A DNA stretch of 22,325 bases from NCBI GenBank assembly GCA_047609825.1, contig JBLFXJ010000101.1, positions 1 through 22,325 of the forward strand, written 5' to 3'. Origin of the DNA: GCA-2862545 sp047609825. Lineage in GTDB: Bacteria > Myxococcota_A > UBA796 > GCA-2862545. Made by a program: the position numbers and the translations under genes. The first letter of the stretch is position 1; each line of letters starts with the position of its first letter. Under the pieces are notes generated by a model. That model was not told the origin of the DNA and ran no database searches. It worked only from the letters and a program-made list of their open reading frames with translations. Positions 1 through 6,751 of this stretch are shown here, in pieces.

Positions 1-1146
1 CGCCTGCACGCCCGCTACAGCGTGGCCCGGGAGATACTGCTGGTCGACCGTGCCGCCAAAGCCTCGGGCGCCCGTGGCCAACCGCAGCGACAGCGCCGGT
101 CGGGTGGCGCGCCGCTCCTGCCGGGCGAGCTCTCCCCGGGCGGCCGTGTCGTCGTAGGCGACTGCCGTGAAGTCACCGAGCGCGACCAGCACCGACTCCC
201 CGACGTCCAGCTCGTAGCGCGCCTCGTCGACCCAGCCCGGCAGCCGGCGGTGCACGTAGTAGGTTCCACGCTCCACGGTCAGGTTCGCTGGACCGTCCAC
301 CTCGGCGACGTACCGACGACGGGCCGCGTCCCACACGGCGAGGGTGCCGTCCACCGCGTCGAACACCAGCGATGCCCCCTTCGCGCCGCGCTGGGTGAGG
401 ACCAGGGCGCCGGCGCCCGTGAGGTCCAGATCGAACGATGGCGTCTGGGTGACGGCGGCACCGCGCGTACCGAACGCGGTCTCGCCGTGCACATAGGCAT
501 AGGCCTCGTGCAGGGTCACCTGGCCGTCGCCGTCGCCATCCGCCGCCCCGATCAGCGCGGTGTGCAGGTAGTGGGTGAAGAACCCGCCGCCCACCTCGGC
601 GGACTCCTGCGACAGCTCAGAGGCGGCGCTCGAGGTGAGGATCGCGGTGCCCTGGGTGCGCTCCACCTGGACCGCGAAGTCGAACGCCGCACCCCGTTGC
701 CCGCCCTTGGCCCGGAGAGCGGCGCCGGACTGGCATGCGTCGAACAGCGCCAGACGCACATCGGCGCCGGTGTCGTCCAGGGCTGAGCGCAGGGAATCCC
801 ACGGGAGCTCCGATGCGCCGAGGTGCAGGCCTTCGTCGTCGGCATGGCCCGAGTAGTAGAACACCACGGATGTGGCCTGACCGTCGTTCCGGGCCGCTAC
901 GATCTCGGAGTGGATCCGCGCCAGGGCCTTGTCCACCCCCCGCCGGGTCGTGTCGGCCAGCAGGGTGGCGTCGCTGAGGCGCACGCCCCCGTCGGCCACG
1001 AACAGGTCGCGCATCTTCTTCGCGTCCGACACTGCGAAGTGCAGCGGCAGGTCGGTCGGCGCGCCATGGTTGTTGCCCACGAACACACCCCACCGTCGCT
1101 CCTCGGCGGGAGCGGCCAGCGCGGCGATGGCGAGCAAGACGATCAT
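1..1146 (-). CDS. Exported caspase-like (C14) cysteine peptidase, 3' end cut by window
   Basis: The frame is open from the ATG at 1146 to the window edge (382 codons, C-terminus missing). Residues 1-14 form a signal peptide (MIVLLAIAALAAPA), so the protein should act outside the cytoplasm. The peptidase domain spans about residues 17-235. It opens with WGVFVGNNHG and carries the caspase dyad: His101 in YYSGHADDEG after a hydrophobic strand, and Cys138 in LFDACQSGA. Two features are typical of bacterial caspase-family proteins: the stretch TAILTSSAASELSQES after the Cys, and GGGFFTHYLHTAL. An Asp-rich DGDGDGQV loop follows, then a beta-rich C-terminal region of unknown role. The start overlaps the stop of the upstream anti-sigma-like gene (ATGA), so the two are translationally coupled. 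Family assignment is firm; substrate and cleavage specificity are unknown. Confidence 0.9.
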   Translation of the reverse strand, partial: MIVLLAIAALAAPAEERRWGVFVGNNHGAPTDLPLHFAVSDAKKMRDLFVADGGVRLSDATLLADTTRRGVDKALARIHSEIVAARNDGQATSVVFYYSGHADDEGLHLGASELPWDSLRSALDDTGADVRLALFDACQSGAALRAKGGQRGAAFDFAVQVERTQGTAILTSSAASELSQESAEVGGGFFTHYLHTALIGAADGDGDGQVTLHEAYAYVHGETAFGTRGAAVTQTPSFDLDLTGAGALVLTQRGAKGASLVFDAVDGTLAVWDAARRRYVAEVDGPANLTVERGTYYVHRRLPGWVDEARYELDVGESVLVALGDFTAVAYDDTAARGELARQERRATRPALSLRLATGARGFGGTVDQQYLPGHAVAGVQA

Positions 1147-1871
1147 CGTCGCGGCACCTCCACCCGCTCCACAGCACCGGACTCGGCCCAGGCCCGGAGT
1201 CCGACCACTCCACCCTGCTCCCACGCCGCCCGCGCCGCCGCCCGCGCCGCCGGCACCGAGGTGTCGTACACCGCGAAGAACACCTCGGGCCCCGGCGCAT
1301 CGTCGAGCACGACGGTGCCGAGGCGGGCGGAGGGCTCGCTCAACGGCCGCGGCGCGGTGCCGCTCTCCGGCCAATACACCGAGACCTCGCCAGCGCCGTC
1401 CACCGAGAGCACCACCACCCCATCGTGGCCACCCCGGTGAACCTGCAGCCCCAGCGCCGCCCCTGCCGCCAGCGGCGCGCCATCGTAGGGCACGGCCGAG
1501 CCTCCCCGCACCTCGAACAGGTCCAGTCCGCCGCCGCCACGCAGGCCGTCCCACTCGGGCTCGGGTGTCAGCGCCAGCGGCACGAGCACCAGCAACGCCG
1601 CAGCAGCGACGGCCAGCGCCGACAGCCAAGCCCATGGACGGTTCGCGGGGGGCTCAGCGGCGGCCGCGTGGAGCGTCGACGCCCGTGCGCGTACGGCGGC
1701 CAGATCCAGGGGAGGGGCAGACGCCTCCCGCGCTTCTGCCAGGTGGTCATGGCTCGCCCGAGTGAGCCGGGCCTCCAGCGCTGCGCGCTCGGTCGGCGAC
1801 AGCTCGCCGGTGGCCAACCGATCCAGCTCCAGGTGGCTGGGTCGGTCGCCCGGGTTCGGGGTCGGCAGCAT
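1143..1871 (-). CDS. Membrane anti-sigma-factor-like protein with DUF4384-like periplasmic domain
   Basis: 242 residues. The N-terminal segment (about 10-40, SHLELDRLATGELSPTERA) resembles the cytosolic anti-sigma domain of zinc-finger (ZAS-like) anti-sigma factors, but it has no Cys and therefore no HxxxCxxC zinc site. One transmembrane helix lies at about 81-101 (AWLSALAVAAAALLVLVPLA). The outer domain (about 115-242) has the pattern of DUF4384: strands around VVVLSVDGAGEVSVYWPES, then a PGPEVFFAVYDTSVP segment. The start is the ATG at 1871, which overlaps the TGA of the sigma gene. The stop overlaps the caspase start. Position and topology suggest that it holds the ECF sigma factor at the membrane; this is inference. 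It could also be only a membrane sensor without direct sigma binding. Confidence 0.75.
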   Translation of the reverse strand: MLPTPNPGDRPSHLELDRLATGELSPTERAALEARLTRASHDHLAEAREASAPPLDLAAVRARASTLHAAAAEPPANRPWAWLSALAVAAAALLVLVPLALTPEPEWDGLRGGGGLDLFEVRGGSAVPYDGAPLAAGAALGLQVHRGGHDGVVVLSVDGAGEVSVYWPESGTAPRPLSEPSARLGTVVLDDAPGPEVFFAVYDTSVPAARAAARAAWEQGGVVGLRAWAESGAVERVEVPRR

Positions 1872-2398
1872 CACGGCCTCCACAGGGTGAGCAACACGAG
1901 CGCCAGTGCTGCCACGGACAGGCTGCGGCGCGCATGGTCGAGGAACTGGCGCACGCGCTTGCGCACGGTAGGCACGCTCACACCCACGAGCCGGGCGGTC
2001 TCGGCGCGGGTGCAGTCGTCGAAGAAGGTGTGCACGACCACCGCCCGCATCTCGTCGTCGACCTCGGCGAGCAGCCGCCGGATTCGCGGATGATCCCCAG
2101 CGCTCTCCGACTCGCCATCGGTGGGCACCAGCTCGAATCCGCGGTCTTCCAGCTTGCGAAGACGGCCCTTCCGGTCCCGGATCCGGTTGAGGCAGAGGTT
2201 GGTGCTGATCCGATACATCCAGGTGAGCGGGCTGCTCTGCCCGCGGAACTCGACGGCATGAACGATCACCTTGGCGAAGGTCTCCTGCACCGCGTCGGCC
2301 GCCTCCTCCTCGTTGCCGAGGATCGATCGGCAGCGACGGTACAACACCGGCGCATAGCGATCGTACAGCTGGGCGAGCTCGGCGTCCGACGGCTGCAT
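1871..2398 (-). CDS. RNA polymerase ECF-type sigma-70 factor
   Basis: 175 residues, the usual ECF length. Region 2 spans about 8-78: LYDRYAPVLYRRCRSILGN, then EEEAADAVQETFAKV and SPLTWMYRISTNLCLNRIRD, a clear match to sigma-70 region 2. Region 4 spans about 107-160: DDEMRAVVVHTFFDDCTRAE, a helix-turn-helix ARLVGVSVPTVRKRVRQFLD. I chose the ATG at 2398 because the homologous part starts right after it and GAGGAG (2401-2406) lies just upstream; the longer frame to 2488 adds non-sigma-like residues. The last 16 residues (from SLSVAALALVLLTL) are unusually hydrophobic. The gene is first in a coupled three-gene operon with the anti-sigma-like and caspase genes. Confidence 0.93.
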   Translation of the reverse strand: MQPSDAELAQLYDRYAPVLYRRCRSILGNEEEAADAVQETFAKVIVHAVEFRGQSSPLTWMYRISTNLCLNRIRDRKGRLRKLEDRGFELVPTDGESESAGDHPRIRRLLAEVDDEMRAVVVHTFFDDCTRAETARLVGVSVPTVRKRVRQFLDHARRSLSVAALALVLLTLWRP

Positions 2399-2400
2399 GG

Positions 2401-2406
2401 CTCCTC
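2401..2406 (-). promoter_or_regulatory. Ribosome binding site of the ECF sigma gene
   Basis: On the minus strand GAGGAG lies two bases before the ATG at 2398; read as GAGG, the spacing is four bases. It supports this start over the longer open frame beginning at 2488, whose extra 30 residues do not look like sigma factor. Confidence 0.5.
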
Positions 2407-2499
2407 GGGGTGGCGGGGGTTGGACACACGAACGCACGAGAGTGGAAACGGCGAGTGCCGAGATGCTACTCGCTCCCCAACACCCCACCTGGAGCCTGC

Positions 2500-3342
2500 A
2501 TGCTGATCGCCGTCGATGTGCACGACCGACCCGATGATGTCCTGCGCGCGGCGCTCCCCTGGGCGCGCACCTTCAAGCGGAGGGTCGACCTCGCGTTCGC
2601 CTCGGAGTGGAGCACAGAAGACGTGACCCCGCCGCACCCCACGCCGGAGCTCGAGGCGCGCATCGCGGAGTGGTCAGCACTCGCGGCCGGTGAGCGCGTG
2701 GCCTTGGACGAGCTGGTGGCGCGGGTGCCCGAGGCCTACCGCGGCCGCGGGGTCTTCCTGTCCGGGCGCGCGATCGACGTCCTGCCCGACGCCACTCGGC
2801 CCACCGGGATCACCGTGGTGGCGACCCATGGGCGCGGACTGGTTGGGCGTGCGCTCCTCGGCTCGGTGTCGGCCCGCCTGATCCGCGCGGCGCAAGGCCC
2901 AGTGCTCGTGCTCCATCTCGATGAAGCGGAGTCCCCCGCAGCGCCGCCGACCGTGGTCGTGCCCATCGATCTCGACCACGGCGCGAGCGCACTGCGCCAG
3001 GTCGCCGAGTTGCTGCCGCAGGCCAGCTTCCGACTGGTGAATGTGCTCCCCATGCCGGGTTGGTCGGGCGTATTCTCCCACGAGGATGACGCCCGGGCCG
3101 CCCTGCGAACGCTCGCCCGCGCCGAGTCGCTCGTCGACGCCGAGGTGACGGTGCTGCCTCCTGCCCGGCGCCCAGGCGACGCGATCGCGGCGTTCGCAAC
3201 CCGCGCTGGCGCGGACCTCATCGCCCTGCCCACCCGCGGACGAACCGGCGTGACGCGGTGGGCGCTCGGTTCGGTGACCGAGCGGGTGGTGCATGTCGCC
3301 ACCATGCCCGTCCTCGTCACACGGTTGCGCAGTCCAGACTGA
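2500..3342 (+). CDS. Universal stress protein, two tandem Usp domains
   Basis: 280 residues made of two UspA-like domains (about 1-142 and 149-275). Each ends in the nucleotide-binding loop of the family: residues 109-124, THGRGLVGRALLGSVS, and residues 245-260, TRGRTGVTRWALGSVT. Each loop is followed by the usual strand (GPVLVLHL and MPVLVTRL). The ATG at 2500 is preceded by GGAG at 2491-2494 with five bases spacing, and the Usp fold begins at once (MLIAVDV). The gene diverges from the ECF sigma gene across about 100 bases. Tandem Usp proteins bind ATP or similar ligands in stress physiology; the specific role here is unknown. Both loops look intact, so ATP binding is plausible. Confidence 0.92.
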   Translation: MLIAVDVHDRPDDVLRAALPWARTFKRRVDLAFASEWSTEDVTPPHPTPELEARIAEWSALAAGERVALDELVARVPEAYRGRGVFLSGRAIDVLPDATRPTGITVVATHGRGLVGRALLGSVSARLIRAAQGPVLVLHLDEAESPAAPPTVVVPIDLDHGASALRQVAELLPQASFRLVNVLPMPGWSGVFSHEDDARAALRTLARAESLVDAEVTVLPPARRPGDAIAAFATRAGADLIALPTRGRTGVTRWALGSVTERVVHVATMPVLVTRLRSPD

Positions 3343-3367
3343 CACCGGCCGGGCAACGGTGTAGAAT
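3339..3367 (+). promoter_or_regulatory. Sigma70-type promoter for the D8C-domain gene
   Basis: The -35 box is CTGACA (3339-3344, five of six to TTGACA) and the -10 box is TAGAAT (3362-3367, five of six to TATAAT), separated by exactly 17 bases. The -35 box overlaps the stop codon of the universal stress protein gene. The start codon at 3393 follows with AGGAG at 3382-3386, giving a very short leader. This is the clearest promoter in the window. Confidence 0.7.
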
Positions 3368-3392
3368 CGGGCGAAATTCGCAGGAGAGACCC

Positions 3393-4145
3393 ATGTCGCT
3401 TCGTCACATCCTTGCAGCTGCAGTCCTGATCGCCCCCGGCATCGCCCTCGCGGGCGGTCCTGTGCTCAGCATCGGCGGCGCCTGTCCGGGCGTCATCGAT
3501 GTCGAGGCCATGGGCTTCACCCCCGGCGGAAGCGTCGCTGTGCTCAAGGGAAGCGGCCCGGGCAGCGACATCATGCCCGGCGGCCCCTGCGCCGGCATGG
3601 CATCCGGTCTGTCCGGCCTCGGCTACGTCACCACGATCCGCGCCGACGGCGCCGGCGCTGTCCGCGTCAGCCCCTCGGTCGGTGGTCCGCTGTGCGGCGC
3701 CAACATCCAGTTCCTCGACGCGTCCACCTGCACGCTCAGCAACCTCGCCGTCGTCGGCGGCGGCGACATCGCCGACAACCCCGAATGCAGCGACTACGGC
3801 GTGCTCTCGGATGGCCTCCGCCACGTCGATGCGACCGGCGAAGCGTTCTGTGACAGCAGCCTCATCGCGCTGAACAACTGGTACCGCCTCGAGGGAGCAG
3901 CCGGCACCATGATGCCCGAGTACGCCCCCGGCGAGCTGCAGTGCTCCACCCACGCGCCGGGCTGGCTCGATGGCGCGCACCCGCGCGGCATGGGCGAGTC
4001 TGCCGAGATCCACACCTGCTGGCAGTGGTCGGGCGATATCTGCCTGTGGGAGAGCGAGACCACGGTCACGAACTGCGGCCCGTTCATGGTCTACTTCATG
4101 CGCGACCTGCCGTTCGGCTGCAACGGCGTGTTCTGCGGCGAGTGA
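3393..4145 (+). CDS. Secreted protein with C-terminal uromodulin/GP2-like D8C domain
   Basis: 250 residues. Signal peptide 1-20 (ending GIALA) is followed by a domain at about 21-120 (ACPGVIDVEAMGFTPGGSVA, GPCAG, STCTLSN) of a Cys-paired type that I recall from exported myxobacterial proteins. Residues 131-250 align along their whole length with the D8C domain of animal uromodulin, GP2 and OIT3: ECSDYGVL, a Cys-Asp pair at 153-154, NNWYRLEGAAGTMMPEY, CSTHAPGWLDGAHP, CWQWSGDICLW, TVTNCGPFMVYFM and the final FGCNGVFCGE. This region has exactly eight Cys: 132, 153, 184, 209, 217, 228, 243 and 248. AGGAG precedes the ATG at 3393. Family homology is by recalled sequence pattern. Function is unknown; an extracellular, disulfide-bonded binding protein is likely. 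Confidence 0.85.
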   Translation: MSLRHILAAAVLIAPGIALAGGPVLSIGGACPGVIDVEAMGFTPGGSVAVLKGSGPGSDIMPGGPCAGMASGLSGLGYVTTIRADGAGAVRVSPSVGGPLCGANIQFLDASTCTLSNLAVVGGGDIADNPECSDYGVLSDGLRHVDATGEAFCDSSLIALNNWYRLEGAAGTMMPEYAPGELQCSTHAPGWLDGAHPRGMGESAEIHTCWQWSGDICLWESETTVTNCGPFMVYFMRDLPFGCNGVFCGE

Positions 4146-4157
4146 GCCCTGCGCGCA

Positions 4158-4184
4158 CGGCCGGGGCGTCGCACGCCCCGGCCG
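4158..4184. terminator. Bidirectional hairpin terminator between convergent genes
   Basis: A perfect 12-base-pair stem: CGGCCGGGGCGT (4158-4169), loop CGC, then ACGCCCCGGCCG (4173-4184). It sits in the 45-base gap between the D8C-domain gene (plus) and the lipoprotein gene (minus). No T-run follows on either strand, which is common in such GC-rich genomes. Confidence 0.7.
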
Positions 4185-4190
4185 CGTTCG

Positions 4191-4901
<711 letters not shown>

Positions 4902-4984
4902 TCGTAGTCCTCCGTCTCGGCTCCGAGGATACCCTGCCGCTGTGGATGCCGGACTGTCGGCAGTCTATCCGCGGGGAACATGCG

Positions 4985-6667
4985 ATGAGCGGTTGGCTGG
5001 CGTGGCTCGTGGCGTGTGCGCCGATCCATGAACCGGTCGACACAGCGCGTGAGGCACGCCCTCCCAGCGCCACCATCGACAGCGCCGCGGACTCCACCCC
5101 TACCGCCACGGGTGCGACGCCCGGCCACACCGCCGACACCGCCTCGACCACCCCTCCGCTCCCCACCGTGCCTGCAGAGTTCCGCAGTTCGCCCAGGCCA
5201 TGTGCTGACCCCGTACTGCGCGCTGCCCTCGGTCCCCTGGAGGTCATCTCGCTGGGTGAGCGACCCGTGAGCACCCGGCACGTGTGGGGGGGCGGACTGG
5301 TGGGCGGCGATCTGGACGGCGACGGCGCGTTCGAACTGCTGCTGCCCACCGAGACCGGGGTGGACTGGCTCGAGTGGGATGGCACCCAGCTGGCATCCGT
5401 GTCCGCAGCCCCGGATGTCGACTTGAGCATGGGCGTGGGCGGCACCCCCGCCGACATCGACGGAGATGGTGACCTCGACCTCGTGCTCACCCGGTGGGGC
5501 GCGCGCAACCGCCTCCTGCGCAACGACGCTGGCGTGTTCGTGGATGCCACGGAGGGGAGCGGCCTGCGGGACGAGTCGCTGTGGAGTATGTCCGCCGGGT
5601 TTGGCGACCTCGACGGCGACGGCGACCTCGACCTCGCGATCGGAAACTACGGCGAGACCCCGTGGTTTGACGTGGACAATGGCCAACCCTCGCGGCTGTA
5701 CCTCAACGACGGAGACGGCACCTTCACCGATGCCTCCGACCGCATCGCGCCCTGGGGCGACGGATGGACCTTCAACCTCACCTGGCAGGACGTGGACGGA
5801 GATCGGTGGCCAGAGCTGCTCGTGCTGAACGACAACGCCAACGCATCCGAGTCCCGGGTTCTGCACAACGAGCGGGGCGTGCTGGTCGACGCTCCCAACC
5901 TTGGTTTTTTCCCCGACTACGACAGCATGGGGCAGGGCGTGGGCGACCTGAACGGCGACGGCGTGCCCGACTTCGTGCACACCACCTTCGCCTGGCTGCA
6001 GCTGCGCGAGTCCCTCCCAGCAGACACGGTGGTCGGCACGCAGTGGATCGATGTGGGTCCCGCGCGAGGCCTGGAGCACGACTCGAACCGCGGGCAGTAC
6101 TTCGGCTGGGGCACCGATCTGGTCGACCTGGACCACGACGGCGACCTGGATGTGCCCATGGTGTACGGCTTCTGGGACACCTACCCGGTGGGCGCCCAGG
6201 GTCTGCCCGAAGAGGACTGGTACCACGACGCCTTGTTCCTCGACGACGGCGGCACCTACCGCGACGCAGCGGCCGAGTGGGGCTTCGACAGCCCGGCCGC
6301 CGGCCGAGGGCTGCTCGTCGCCGACGTGGATGATGACGGATGGCTCGACCTGGTGAAGCGCCAGCTCGACGGCCCCGACCTGCTGTACCGGGCCCGGTGC
6401 GGCGACGCTGCCTGGCTCGCCGTCCGGCTGCATGCGCCACCGCCGAACACCCACGCCGTCGGCGCGGAGGTCAGAGTGGACGCCGGCGGCGTGCGACGCA
6501 CCCGCTGGGTCGGGGCCGGCTCGACGTCCCTGTTCACCGGCGGCCCGCCAGAGGCGTGGTTTGGACTGGGTGATACCGACACCGCCACGCTGACTGTGGT
6601 GTGGCCCGACAGCACCACGAGCACGGCAGAGCTCACCACTCGGGCGGTGGTCGACGTGTTCCGGTGA
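4985..6667 (+). CDS. FG-GAP/VCBS-repeat lipoprotein with C-terminal ASPIC/UnbV domain
   Basis: 560 residues. The start at 4985 gives MSGWLAWLVACAP, a short lipoprotein signal with lipobox LVAC and Cys11. GGGGAA upstream is a fair binding site. A Ser/Thr/Ala-rich linker (to about residue 75) leads to a propeller of FG-GAP/VCBS repeats, each with an Asp-rich calcium-type loop: GDLDGDGAFELLL, ADIDGDGDLDLVL, GDLDGDGDLDLAI, QDVDGDRWPELLV, GDLNGDGVPDFVH, VDLDHDGDLDVPM and ADVDDDGWLDLVK. The last 70 or so residues (HAVGAEVRVDAGGVRRTRW, then WFGLGDTDTATLTVVWPDS) match the ASPIC/UnbV domain that often closes such propellers. It is an exported, lipid-anchored cell-surface protein. Binding to polysaccharide or protein is possible but not shown. 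Confidence 0.9.
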   Translation: MSGWLAWLVACAPIHEPVDTAREARPPSATIDSAADSTPTATGATPGHTADTASTTPPLPTVPAEFRSSPRPCADPVLRAALGPLEVISLGERPVSTRHVWGGGLVGGDLDGDGAFELLLPTETGVDWLEWDGTQLASVSAAPDVDLSMGVGGTPADIDGDGDLDLVLTRWGARNRLLRNDAGVFVDATEGSGLRDESLWSMSAGFGDLDGDGDLDLAIGNYGETPWFDVDNGQPSRLYLNDGDGTFTDASDRIAPWGDGWTFNLTWQDVDGDRWPELLVLNDNANASESRVLHNERGVLVDAPNLGFFPDYDSMGQGVGDLNGDGVPDFVHTTFAWLQLRESLPADTVVGTQWIDVGPARGLEHDSNRGQYFGWGTDLVDLDHDGDLDVPMVYGFWDTYPVGAQGLPEEDWYHDALFLDDGGTYRDAAAEWGFDSPAAGRGLLVADVDDDGWLDLVKRQLDGPDLLYRARCGDAAWLAVRLHAPPPNTHAVGAEVRVDAGGVRRTRWVGAGSTSLFTGGPPEAWFGLGDTDTATLTVVWPDSTTSTAELTTRAVVDVFR

Positions 6668-6742
6668 GCGCGCTGCGCGGAAGCTGTCATGCCCTCGACA
6701 ACCCACACGACGCCGTACCGGGTACGCTGCCACCCCACACTC

Positions 6743-6746
6743 GGAG
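6743..6746 (+). promoter_or_regulatory. Ribosome binding site that decides the GTG start at 6752
   Basis: GGAG at 6743-6746 lies five bases before GTG at 6752. That start yields a standard lipoprotein signal, whereas the longer frame from ATG 6689 adds 21 residues ahead of the signal peptide, with no better site. Confidence 0.6.
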
Positions 6747-6751
6747 TGTTC

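Noticed and set aside
1143..2429. Longer version of the anti-sigma-like frame (428 codons)
   Set aside because: The upstream half is the sigma factor gene read in another frame. The ATG at 1871 overlapping the sigma stop fits the domain start.
2444..2470. GGAAAC followed by GATGCTACT as an ECF-type promoter between the sigma and stress protein genes
   Set aside because: GGAAAC fits an ECF -35 box, but no convincing GTC-type -10 box is found at 16-17 bases. Too weak to claim autoregulation.
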